DNA of 64,000 bases, taken from contig NZ_BMQQ01000020.1 of assembly GCF_014648195.1 (NCBI RefSeq), forward strand, positions 1-64,000, written 5' to 3'. The DNA comes from Streptomyces purpureus. GTDB taxonomy: Bacteria; Actinomycetota; Actinomycetes; Streptomycetales; Streptomycetaceae. A program made the translations under genes and the position numbers. This document shows, piece by piece, positions 33,900 through 41,344 of this stretch. Positions within the stretch are counted from its first letter, which is position 1, and each line of letters opens with the position of its first letter. The notes under the pieces were generated by a model. The model made no database searches, had not been told where the DNA came from, and was given only the letters and a program-made list of their open reading frames with translations.

Positions 33900-34244
33900 C
33901 TAAGAGCGGACGGTTGTCCTGTTGATCTTGAAGGTGCACTCATAGGAATCGAACTTCCCCATGAACCCGTCCTTCACCGTCTTGAACCGCTGCTCGTCCA
34001 CCTCGTAATTGCAGTCGTAGGTGATCATGAACAGCCCGGGGGACGCGCTCGGGCTCTTCGCGTTGTAGCAGTAGCCATGACCGGCCGTCGTGTACCAATA
34101 GCCCCGGCAACCGCCGTACCACGAGTCCTCGTTGGCGGCGCTCGACGTCGGGGCGGCAAGGCCGATCGCTGCGGCCGATGAAGCCGCAACAACAGCACCC
34201 TTTGCGGTCTTGGTGCCCATTATTCGTGTGACTAGAGAATCCAT
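33900..34244 (-). CDS. Small secreted four-cysteine protein
   Basis: A 114-residue precursor with a signal peptide (AKGAVVAASSAAAIGLAAP, cleavage near SSA-ANEDS at about 37). The mature part of about 77 residues has four cysteines in YGGCRGYWY, GYCYNA, TYDCNYEV and YECTFKI contexts, enough for two disulphides, and is aromatic-rich. AGGGGAA precedes the ATG. It is 67 bp upstream of the ABC ATPase on the same strand. It could be a bacteriocin-like or signalling peptide with a dedicated transporter, or an unrelated secreted protein; I do not recognise the family. Confidence 0.7.
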   Translation of the reverse strand: MDSLVTRIMGTKTAKGAVVAASSAAAIGLAAPTSSAANEDSWYGGCRGYWYTTAGHGYCYNAKSPSASPGLFMITYDCNYEVDEQRFKTVKDGFMGKFDSYECTFKINRTTVRS

Positions 34245-34896
34245 TTCCCCTGGGGTGTAGAGGTGTTGCCCTCTTCCGGGGTGGGGACGCTAGCACGCCT
34301 CCTCCTCTTCAAAACATGGGCTCACCTGCGACGTTGCTGGTTTGAGGCCACGAGGAAGCATGCGCAACGCCCGATACTGTGCGATCTGCGATCTTCTGTG
34401 TGGCTACTTCTGGTCAAGCTTGGTCACTGGCAGGGTCGGGTATGTTCGGAGCAGTCTGTCAAGTTGCTGATGCGACGGTGACGGTGCAGCGTAAGGTGAC
34501 GTATTGCAGGCCTGGACTTCTCTCACGAGCCGGCGCCATGTGTTGTTGCGCAGAGAACCATTCCGATGCTTGCGGTCGGCGAGGGCCGTTTCCCGGGATG
34601 AGGCTTTACCGCTCAGGTCTTTGCGGTAGTGCTGGTAATTGACGAGTCTCTCGGTCGCCTTTCGCCCCAGCCGACTCGCATCGGCAGTGACACGGCGCCG
34701 ACCGGCCGATCGCATAACCGGTCACGTCGGCGTCGCGGCCCGCACCCCGTCAGAAGCGTCCACCCGAGGACAGACAGGCGCCAACGACCGGCATACCGCG
34801 GTCGGATGGACGAAAGCTCACCCCACGGGCGCCGAGGAAAGGGTGAGCCCGGTCAGGACGGTCCCGTCCTGGCCGGGCTCAAGCCGTCGGGTCAAC
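34245..34896. other. Lower-GC spacer without convincing genes
   Basis: About 650 bp with visibly lower GC than the flanks, especially 34300-34640. The only longer frame on the minus strand, 34404-34715 (103 codons), is rich in Arg/Lys, lacks a ribosome-binding site and resembles nothing I recognise. It might be a decayed gene or integration remnant. No terminal inverted repeats or tRNA were found. Confidence 0.4.
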
Positions 34897-36267
34897 CTAG
34901 GCGGGCGTCACGCCGCTCGCGCGCAGCATCTCGTCGCGCTCGACGATCTTCACGCGCGCGCGGCCCTCGGCCTCGCCGAGCTTCTTCTCCGCCGCGTCCA
35001 GGGCGTACCAGCCCTCCCACGTCGTGTACGCGACACCCTTGTCCTCCAGGAAGGCCACGACGGCCTCCTCGGCGGGCGTCTCCGGCGTCTGCAGACGCCC
35101 CGCCGCATGGTCCTGGAGGAGATTCGCCACCGTCTCGTTGGCGTCACCCTTGGTGTGCCCGATCAGACCGACCGGCCCACGCCGGATCCACCCGGTCACG
35201 TACGTCGACGTCAGGTGCTCGCCGTTCTCCATGACCCGGCCGCCCTCGTCCGGCACCGTGCCCGACGTGACGTCGAACGGAAGCTTCGGCAGCTCGTCGG
35301 AGAGGTACCCGACCGCGCGGTACACCGCCTGCACGTCCCAGTCCGTCGTCGTGCCCGTGCCCTTGACGTTGCCCGTGCCGTCGAGCTCGGTGCGCTCGGT
35401 CCGCAGACCGACCACCTTGCCGTCCTCGCCGAGGATCTCGGTCGGCGACTCGAAGAAGTGCAGGAACAGCTTGTGCGGCCGCTCGCCGACGTCCCGGATC
35501 GCCCAGTTCTCCAGCGTCTTCGCCACCATGTCCACCTGCTTGTTGGCGCGGCGGTCGGCGATGGAGCCGTCGTCGTAGTCGATGTCCTCGGGGTTGACGA
35601 TCACCTCGATGGTGGGGGAGTGGTCCAGCTCCCGCAGCTCCATCGGGCTGAACTTCGCCTGCGCCGGGCCACGGCGGCCGAAGACATGGATCTCCAGCGC
35701 CTTGTTGGCCTTCAGGCCGTCGTAGACGTTCGGCGGGATCTCCGTCGGCAGCAGCTCGTCGGCGGTCTTCGCCAGGATCCGCGCCACGTCGAGCGCCACG
35801 TTGCCGACACCGAGGACGGCGACCTTCTCCGCCTCCAGCGGCCACGTACGCGGCACGTCCGGGTGCCCGTCGTACCAGGACACGAAGTCCGCGGCGCCGT
35901 AGGAGCCGTCCAGGTCGACGCCGGGGATCCGCAGCTCGCGGTCGGCCATGGCGCCGGTCGAGAAGATCACGGCGTCGTAGAAGGCGCGCAGGTCGTCGAG
36001 GCTGAGGTCGGTGCCGTAGTCGACATTGCCGAAGAGACGTATCTGCGGCTTGTCCAGCACCTGGTGCAGGGCGGTGATGATGCCCTTGATCCGAGGGTGG
36101 TCGGGCGCCACGCCGTAACGGATGAGCCCGAAGGGAGCGGGCATCCGCTCGAAGAGGTCGATGGACACGCCCGGCTCGGTGGCGGCCTCGGACTTCAGCA
36201 GCGCGTCAGCGGCGTAGATCCCGGCAGGGCCGGCGCCGACGATCGCGACCCGGAGAGGGCGGGGCAT
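34897..36267 (-). CDS. fprA: FAD-dependent ferredoxin-NADP+ reductase (FprA type)
   Basis: A 456-residue reductase of the adrenodoxin-reductase/FprA class that transfers electrons between NADPH and ferredoxin, often supplying P450s. The N-terminal FAD motif is VAIVGAGPAGIYAADALL; the NADP site is VLGVGNVALDVARIL with RRGPAQAKFSP after it; and the C-terminal FAD segment is TGWIRRGPVGLIGHTKGDA. Length is normal. A GAAGGGAA stretch lies upstream of the ATG. No ferredoxin or P450 gene is adjacent. A 27-bp palindrome sits about 100 bp upstream. Confidence 0.92.
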   Translation of the reverse strand: MPRPLRVAIVGAGPAGIYAADALLKSEAATEPGVSIDLFERMPAPFGLIRYGVAPDHPRIKGIITALHQVLDKPQIRLFGNVDYGTDLSLDDLRAFYDAVIFSTGAMADRELRIPGVDLDGSYGAADFVSWYDGHPDVPRTWPLEAEKVAVLGVGNVALDVARILAKTADELLPTEIPPNVYDGLKANKALEIHVFGRRGPAQAKFSPMELRELDHSPTIEVIVNPEDIDYDDGSIADRRANKQVDMVAKTLENWAIRDVGERPHKLFLHFFESPTEILGEDGKVVGLRTERTELDGTGNVKGTGTTTDWDVQAVYRAVGYLSDELPKLPFDVTSGTVPDEGGRVMENGEHLTSTYVTGWIRRGPVGLIGHTKGDANETVANLLQDHAAGRLQTPETPAEEAVVAFLEDKGVAYTTWEGWYALDAAEKKLGEAEGRARVKIVERDEMLRASGVTPA

Positions 36268-36368
36268 GTCAGGGTTCCCTTCGCAAGCGACGTGGCGGCG
36301 GGAAGCCGCCGCAACTTAGGTCACCCTTTCAAACCCAGTTCAGAGCGCGGTACCCACCCCCCACCTAT

Positions 36369-36395
36369 GACCTCATAAGGTGGACTTATGAGGTC
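36369..36395. promoter_or_regulatory. 27-bp inverted repeat, 11-bp arms
   Basis: GACCTCATAAG at 36369-36379 and CTTATGAGGTC at 36385-36395 are perfect complements around a GTGGA centre. It lies between the divergent fprA-type gene and the DGPF/ECF operon. AT-rich arms in a GC-rich context suggest a repressor operator. The factor is unknown. Confidence 0.55.
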
Positions 36396-36465
36396 TATAG
36401 GCGGGCCTTGGGGTTGCAGGAGCTCGCCCGCGCGCGAAAACAAGTGAGAAAAAGTCCGACGCGGA

Positions 36466-36492
36466 TGTCGAGAACCCGTGACCGGCTCCGTC
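36466..36492 (+). promoter_or_regulatory. ECF42-type promoter
   Basis: TGTCGA at 36466-36471 and CGTC at 36489-36492 are separated by 17 nt. These match the -35 TGTCGA and -10 CGA/TC elements described for ECF42 sigma factors. It lies 54 bp upstream of the DGPF gene, which precedes an ECF42-like sigma gene, as expected for autoregulation. Confidence 0.6.
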
Positions 36493-36545
36493 CCAGAGGT
36501 GAACGCGGCCCACAATGGGTCGCACCGCACCGAGGAGAAGCGATC

Positions 36546-36953
36546 ATGGCCAAGTACCTGCTGCTCAAGCACTACCGCGGCGCCCCGACCCCGGTCAACG
36601 ACGTCCCCATGGACCAGTGGACGCCGGAGGAGATCTCCGCCCACATCCAGTACATGAACGACTTCGCGGCCCGGCTGGAGAAGACCGGAGAGTACGTCGA
36701 CGGCCAGGCGCTCGCCCCCGAAGGGGCCTGGGTCCGGTACGACGGCGAAGGCCGCCCGCCGGTCACCGACGGCCCCTTCGCCGAGACCAAGGACCTCATC
36801 GCCGGCTGGATGATCATCGACGTCGACAGCTACGACCGCGCCGTCGAACTCGCCGGAGAACTGTCCGCCGCCCCCGGCGCGGGCGGAAAGCCCATCCACG
36901 AATGGCTGGAGGTACGCCCGTTCCTCACGGCGCACCCCACCATCACCGAGTGA
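36546..36953 (+). CDS. DGPF (YCII-related) protein
   Basis: A 135-residue YCII/DGPF-domain protein: MAKYLLLKHYRG start, PVTDGPFAETKDLIAGWMII with the name-giving DGPF motif, and WLEVRPF end. DGPF proteins are the standard genomic partners of ECF42 sigma factors; their biochemical role is unsettled. GAGGAGAAG precedes the ATG. The sigma gene starts within about 10 bp of the stop. Confidence 0.9.
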   Translation: MAKYLLLKHYRGAPTPVNDVPMDQWTPEEISAHIQYMNDFAARLEKTGEYVDGQALAPEGAWVRYDGEGRPPVTDGPFAETKDLIAGWMIIDVDSYDRAVELAGELSAAPGAGGKPIHEWLEVRPFLTAHPTITE

Positions 36954-36961
36954 CACCCGCC

Positions 36962-38107
36962 ATGGACGAGGCCCTGCTCCGGAGCCTCACCCCCAGAGTC
37001 CTCGCCATCCTCGTCCGCCGCGGAGCCGACTTCGCGGCGGCCGAGGACGCCGTACAGGACGCCCTCATCGAGGCACTCCGCACCTGGCCCGCCGACCCGC
37101 CCCGCGACCCCAAGGGCTGGCTGGTCACCGTCGCCTGGCGCAAGTTCCTCGACGCCACCCGCGCGGACACCGCCCGCCGCCGGCGCGAGGACCTCGTCGA
37201 CGAAGAGCCACCGCCCGGACCCGCCCCCGACGTCGACGACACGCTCCAGCTCTACTTCCTGTGCGCCCACCCCTCGCTCACACCCTCCTCCGCCGTCGCG
37301 CTCACCCTGCGCGCCGTCGGCGGACTCACCACCCGCCAGATCGCCCACGCCTACCTGGTCCCCGAGGCCACCATGGCCCAGCGCATCAGCCGGGCCAAGC
37401 GCACCGTCTCCGGCGTACGGTTCGACCACCCCGGCGACGTCGCCGTCGTCCTGCGCGTCCTCTACCTCGTCTTCAACGAGGGCTACTCCGGCGACATCGA
37501 CCTCGCCGCCGAGGCCATCCGTCTCACCCGCCAGCTCGCCGCCGCGATCGACCACCCCGAGGTGTCCGGGCTGCTCGCCCTCATGCTGCTCCACCACGCC
37601 CGCCGCGCGGCCCGGACCGCCCCCGACGGCAGCCTGGTGCCGCTCGCCGAACAGGACCGCGGCCGGTGGGACACCGCATCGATCGCCGAAGGCGTCCAGA
37701 TCCTTCAGACAGCCCTCGCCCGCGACCGGCTGGGCGAGTTCCAGGCCCAGGCCGCCATCGCGGCCCTCCACGCCGACGCGCCCACCGCCGAGGAGACCGA
37801 CTGGGTCCAGATCGTCGAGTGGTACGACGAACTCGCCCGCCTGACCGACAGCCCGGTCGTCCGTCTCAACCGCGCGGTGGCGGTCGGCGAGGCCGACGGA
37901 CCCCGCGCGGGCCTCGCGGCGCTCGCGGCACTGGACGAGTCCCTGCCGAGGTACGCCGCGGTGGCGGCGTACCTCCACGAGCGCGACGGCGACCTGACGA
38001 CGGCGGCACGGCTGTACGCCGAGGCGGCCCAGAAGGCCCCCAACCTCGCCGAACGCGACCACCTGACCCGCCAGGCCGCCCGCCTCAACGCCCGCCGGCG
38101 CGGCTAG
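36962..38107 (+). CDS. ECF42-type sigma factor with C-terminal TPR extension
   Basis: A 381-residue sigma-70 family factor. Region 2 is in residues 10-75 (FAAAEDAVQDALIEALRTWP), region 4 at about 105-165 (LTTRQIAHAYLVPEATMAQRISRAK), and a long C-terminal extension (about 170-381) contains VLYLVFNEGYSG and TPR-like helices. This long form is the ECF42 group. No anti-sigma gene is adjacent; the extension is thought to replace it. ATG 36962 is chosen; a GTG at 36950 overlapping the previous stop is an alternative giving four more residues. Confidence 0.9.
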   Translation: MDEALLRSLTPRVLAILVRRGADFAAAEDAVQDALIEALRTWPADPPRDPKGWLVTVAWRKFLDATRADTARRRREDLVDEEPPPGPAPDVDDTLQLYFLCAHPSLTPSSAVALTLRAVGGLTTRQIAHAYLVPEATMAQRISRAKRTVSGVRFDHPGDVAVVLRVLYLVFNEGYSGDIDLAAEAIRLTRQLAAAIDHPEVSGLLALMLLHHARRAARTAPDGSLVPLAEQDRGRWDTASIAEGVQILQTALARDRLGEFQAQAAIAALHADAPTAEETDWVQIVEWYDELARLTDSPVVRLNRAVAVGEADGPRAGLAALAALDESLPRYAAVAAYLHERDGDLTTAARLYAEAAQKAPNLAERDHLTRQAARLNARRRG

Positions 38108-38367
38108 AGCCCCGCGACGAACGCGCGCCAGGCCGCGGCGCCGACGACGAGGGCGGGGCCGTCGGGGTTCTTGGAGTCCCGGACGGGGACGACACCGGGG
38201 ACGTCGTCAAGGACTTCGACGCAGTCGCCGCCCTCGCCGTTGCTGTAGCTGCTCTTGCGCCAGGCGGCGCCCGTGAAGTCGTACGCCACTTCGACGCAGT
38301 CGCCGCCCTGCCCGTTGCTGTAGGAACTCTTGAACCAGCGGGCGTTCGTCAGGTCGTACTCGCGCAT
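38104..38367 (-). CDS. Tandem DUF397 protein
   Basis: An 87-residue protein with two DUF397 units: the first (about 8-30) WFKSSYSNGQGGDCVEVA, the second (about 35-85) WRKSSYSNGEGGDCVEVLDD followed by VRDSKNPDGPALVVGAAAW. The first unit is shortened to its core, so it looks like a partial internal duplication. DUF397 proteins are paired with XRE/DUF5753 regulators in Streptomyces (for example the BldB/WhiJ-type systems). It starts inside the 3' end of the regulator gene. Confidence 0.9.
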   Translation of the reverse strand: MREYDLTNARWFKSSYSNGQGGDCVEVAYDFTGAAWRKSSYSNGEGGDCVEVLDDVPGVVPVRDSKNPDGPALVVGAAAWRAFVAGL

Positions 38368-39181
38368 CGTCTGTAGTCCTCAGCCGCCGACTCGATCAGG
38401 GCCAGGGACGCCTCCGGCGACAGTGCGGCGACCCTGAGCAGATCGTAGGCGCGCTGCACCCGCTTCACCACCGCCGGATCGTCCAGCAAAGTCCCCGAAA
38501 ACGCGGTCTCTATATAGGCGGTTGGCGGTTCCTCCGCGAACTCCATGAGCTTCAGCGTCCCCGTCATGTACGCATGCGCCCCCGCCGCGTACGGCAGCAC
38601 CGTCACCAGCACCGCCCGCCGCCGCATCGCAGCGGCGATGTGCTCCAGCGCCTCCGCCATCACGGCCGGGCCGCCCACCGGGATCCGTAGCACGTTCTCG
38701 TGCAATGTCACCCAATACTCGGGTGGTGTAGTGCGGCTGAGGATCTCCGACCGCTCCAGTCGGCCGTCGACCGTCTCCTCCACGTACGCCTCCGTGGCGA
38801 ACGGATTGGCCGCGATCGTGATCGCCCGGGCGTACGCGGCGGTCTGGAGCAGCCCCGGCACGACCGACGGCGCGAACTCGCAGATCTTCGTGGCCAGCCG
38901 TTCGAGCTCCGCGACCGGCGCGAAATACGAGGCATACGGCGCGTCCGCGATCAGCTTCCGCCACATCCGCTCGAAAATACCTCCGGTTTGTAGGACCTCG
39001 TCGATTCGGATCGCCAGATCCGCTGCGGCTTCCTAATCGCCTGTTCGAATTGGCCGATGTAGCCGCCCGAAACGAACACCCGCCGCCCCAGCTGGTCCTG
39101 CGTCATGGGCGCCGCCTCCCGTATCCGCTTCAGCTCCTCCCCGAAGAACTCCCAGGCAGACTGCTTCGACCTGTTGGCCAT
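38349..39181 (-). pseudogene. XRE/DUF5753 (WhiJ-like) regulator with a frameshift
   Basis: The first 56 codons encode an XRE HTH (FFGEELKRIREAAPMTQDQL, GGYIGQFEQAIRKPQ), then the frame runs into nonsense. In another frame the expected continuation ADLAIRIDEVLQTGGIFERM and the DUF5753 domain (VPGLLQTAAYARAI to about 38349) is intact. Restoring one base near 39016-39022 rejoins the two as one protein of about 277 residues. This is either a real one-base deletion or a sequencing error. Start is ATG 39181. The partner DUF397 gene downstream is intact. Confidence 0.8.
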
Positions 39182-39295
39182 GGGTTAACTCCCCTGTGCT
39201 GCTCCGCAGTTGTAGCGCGTGTGCAACGGACGATTCTAAGCAGCCGGGGTCACAGTGGTGTGGGTAAGCGGGAAATTGATTTGGAAAGGGCCGTC

Positions 39296-39526
39296 ATGGC
39301 GATGAAGAAACCATCGAAGGACGCTCCGGCCGGGAGCGTCGCGGACGCGCGAGAGGCGGTGGCGGAATTGCGCTCGGCCCTTCGGAAGGCCGGTGTCACG
39401 CTTCCCTCCCTGGGGCTCGATCCCGTCTCCTGTGCGTACGAAACACCCCGGCCGCTCGTCGAATTGGGCCGCTGCACGGTCGAGACCGCCCGCCGGCTGA
39501 CCGCTGCACTACCGGGGGAGGAGTGA
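39296..39526 (+). CDS. Conserved-looking small protein, 76 aa
   Basis: A 76-residue soluble protein: Lys-rich start (MAMKKPSKDAPAG), a helical stretch ADAREAVAELRSALRKAGV, and SCAYETPRPLVELGRC with two cysteines. GGAAAGGG precedes the ATG. Its stop overlaps the next GTG (GTGA). It is divergent from the XRE/DUF397 locus, and such small pairs often sit beside these regulators in Streptomyces. Function unknown. Confidence 0.65.
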   Translation: MAMKKPSKDAPAGSVADAREAVAELRSALRKAGVTLPSLGLDPVSCAYETPRPLVELGRCTVETARRLTAALPGEE

Positions 39527-39750
39527 CCGTGATGGCCGTACTGCCCGTCGGGTCGTACGTCGTCGAGATCCGCACCGGACGCGTGGGGCGTGTGATGGGA
39601 CATGTGGGGCCGTACGTACAGCTGAGACCGTTCGGAGGCGGCCGGGAATGGGACTGCGATCCCGAGGGCGTACGGATGGCGACGGCGGCCGAGCGGCTGA
39701 GCGCGGCGACGGCGTATGCGAACGCACGGAGCCGGGGCGAGGTCCCTTGA
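39523..39750 (+). CDS. Small protein with a KOW/SH3-like N-terminus, 75 aa
   Basis: A 75-residue protein translationally coupled to the preceding gene by a GTGA overlap. VGSYVVEIRTGRVGRVMGHVGPYVQLRP looks like a small SH3-like beta barrel. WDCDPEGVRMATAAERLSAA forms a C-terminal helix. I do not recognise a named family; a role with the upstream small protein or the adjacent DUF397/XRE locus is inference from position. Confidence 0.62.
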   Translation: MTVMAVLPVGSYVVEIRTGRVGRVMGHVGPYVQLRPFGGGREWDCDPEGVRMATAAERLSAATAYANARSRGEVP

Positions 39751-39799
39751 TCGAGAAGGGAGGTCGCTGGGGTGTAGAACGAGTAGTACGCTCGGCTTC

Positions 39800-40072
39800 A
39801 TGGACACCAGCAGGGACGTACCGCTGCGGGAGCTCAACCAGCAGACCTCCCGCGTCATGGCCCGCGTCGAAGCCGGCGAAACGATCACGATCACCAAGGA
39901 CGGAGTCCCCATAGGGGACATCGTGCCGAGGGGGGGAACGCTCGGGAGGCCCTCCTATCCGTTCAGGACAGACCCGATGGGAGACCTGGACATCCCGGAT
40001 CTGGGAGGGCCCGCGCTGAGCGACGCGGACATCGACGACGTTCTGCGCGGGATGGGCGCGACCGATGTCTGA
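39800..40072 (+). CDS. Phd/YefM-type antitoxin
   Basis: A 90-residue antitoxin-like protein. PLRELNQQTSRVMARVEAGETITITKDGVPIGDIVP is the Phd/YefM DNA-binding fold; the C-terminal acidic tail (DIPDLGGPALSDADIDDVL) should bind the toxin. TACGCT at 39787-39792 ends 7 nt before the ATG, suggesting a leaderless mRNA. It overlaps the PIN toxin gene by 8 bp, the usual antitoxin-first order. Confidence 0.88.
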   Translation: MDTSRDVPLRELNQQTSRVMARVEAGETITITKDGVPIGDIVPRGGTLGRPSYPFRTDPMGDLDIPDLGGPALSDADIDDVLRGMGATDV

Positions 40073-40517
40073 CATCGCCGTGGCCATCGCCGACACCAAC
40101 GCCCTCTACCGGCTCTTCACCCCCAAGGACCCAGCCCACCTCGCCCACCGGCAAGCGCTGGCTCGCGTCGGCCACCTGGTCGTCTCACCGATGGTCCTCA
40201 CCGAACTCGACTACCTCCTCACCCAGAGGGTGGGAGCCGGGGCCTCCATGAACGCGCTCGACTTCATCGCCCGCCAGGCCGAAGCACGCCGCTTCGAGAT
40301 CCCCGACACCCAGCCCCACCTCCGAAGCGCCATGGCCGTGATGCGTGGCTACGGGGACGCCGCCGGCGGACAGGGTGTCGGACTGGCGGACGCCATGAAC
40401 GTGTCCCTCGCCGCCGCCTTCCACACCGCGGACATGTTCACCTCCGACACCCACTTCCGGATGATGAGGCCGCTCACCGCGCACACCGCGTTCCGGTTGC
40501 TGCCCGACGACCTCTGA
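40065..40517 (+). CDS. PIN-domain toxin (VapC-like)
   Basis: A 150-residue PIN-domain protein, probably a ribonuclease toxin. The acidic active-site residues are in IADTNALYRL (Asp), LTELDYLLTQ (Glu), GLADAMNVSLA (Asp) and FTSDTHFRM (Asp), the full four-residue set. It is coupled to the Phd-like antitoxin by an 8-bp overlap. RNA target is unknown. Confidence 0.88.
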   Translation: MSDIAVAIADTNALYRLFTPKDPAHLAHRQALARVGHLVVSPMVLTELDYLLTQRVGAGASMNALDFIARQAEARRFEIPDTQPHLRSAMAVMRGYGDAAGGQGVGLADAMNVSLAAAFHTADMFTSDTHFRMMRPLTAHTAFRLLPDDL

Positions 40518-40568
40518 ACCCACGACCCCGTACCCCGCCCGGGGGACCGGCGCCCCCCGGCCGTACGG

Positions 40569-40581
40569 GACAATGGCCCCA
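40569..40581 (+). promoter_or_regulatory. Putative leaderless -10 of recO (GACAAT)
   Basis: GACAAT ends 6 nt before ATG 40581. The block GGGACAATGGCCCC is shared with the region before era, and no Shine-Dalgarno sequence is present. A leaderless transcript is inferred. Confidence 0.45.
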
Positions 40582-41330
40582 TGAGTCTGTTCCGCGACGA
40601 CGGCATCGTGCTGCGCACCCAGAAGCTGGGCGAGGCGGACCGCATCATCACGCTCCTCACCCGCGGCCACGGCCGCGTACGGGCCGTGGCGCGCGGAGTC
40701 CGGCGCACGAAGTCCAAGTTCGGGGCGCGGCTCGAACCCTTCTCCCACGTCGACGTGCAGTTCTTCGCCCGCGGCAGCGACCTCGTCGGACGCGGCCTGC
40801 CCCTGTGCACCCAGAGCGAGACCATCGCCGCCTACGGCGGCGGAATCGTCACCGACTACGCCCGCTACACCGCCGGCACCGCCATGCTGGAGACCGCGGA
40901 ACGCTTCACCGAGAACGAAGGCGAGCCCTCCGTCCAGCAGTACCTCCTGCTCGTCGGCGCCCTGCGCACCCTCGCCCGCGGCGAGCACGCCCCGCACCTC
41001 GTCCTCGACGCCTTCCTCCTGCGCTCCCTCGCCGTCAACGGCTACGCGCCCAGCTTCGAGGACTGCGCCCGCTGCGGCATCCACGGACCCAACCGGTTCT
41101 TCTCGGTCGGACAGGGCGGAGTCGTATGCGCCGACTGCCGCGTCCCCGGCAGCGTCGTACCCTCTGCGGAGGCCATCGGCCTGCTCAGCGCGCTGCTCAC
41201 CGGCGACTGGGACACGGCGGACGCGTGCGAGCCACGTCACGTCAGGGAGGGCAGCGGACTGGTGTCCGCCTATCTGCACTGGCACCTGGAGCGCGGCCTG
41301 CGCTCGCTGCGGTACGTAGAGAAGAGCTAG
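40581..41330 (+). CDS. recO: DNA repair protein RecO
   Basis: A 249-residue RecO, which loads RecA in the RecFOR pathway. The N-terminal OB-fold has VLRTQKLGEADRIITLLT and ARGVRRTKSKFGARLEPF. The zinc site is formed by CARCG and CADCR with the FFSVGQGGVVC segment. Length is normal. It precedes uppS by 14 bp, the typical order in actinobacteria. Confidence 0.95.
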   Translation: MSLFRDDGIVLRTQKLGEADRIITLLTRGHGRVRAVARGVRRTKSKFGARLEPFSHVDVQFFARGSDLVGRGLPLCTQSETIAAYGGGIVTDYARYTAGTAMLETAERFTENEGEPSVQQYLLLVGALRTLARGEHAPHLVLDAFLLRSLAVNGYAPSFEDCARCGIHGPNRFFSVGQGGVVCADCRVPGSVVPSAEAIGLLSALLTGDWDTADACEPRHVREGSGLVSAYLHWHLERGLRSLRYVEKS

Positions 41331-41344
41331 GAGAGTGTGACCCC

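Noticed and set aside
33900..34244. Lactococcin 972-type bacteriocin for the secreted peptide
   Set aside because: The size and ABC context fit loosely, but the four cysteines and motifs do not match that family.
34404..34715. Transposase fragment
   Set aside because: The 103-codon frame has a basic, recombinase-like composition but no DDE, HTH or terminal repeat that could be identified.
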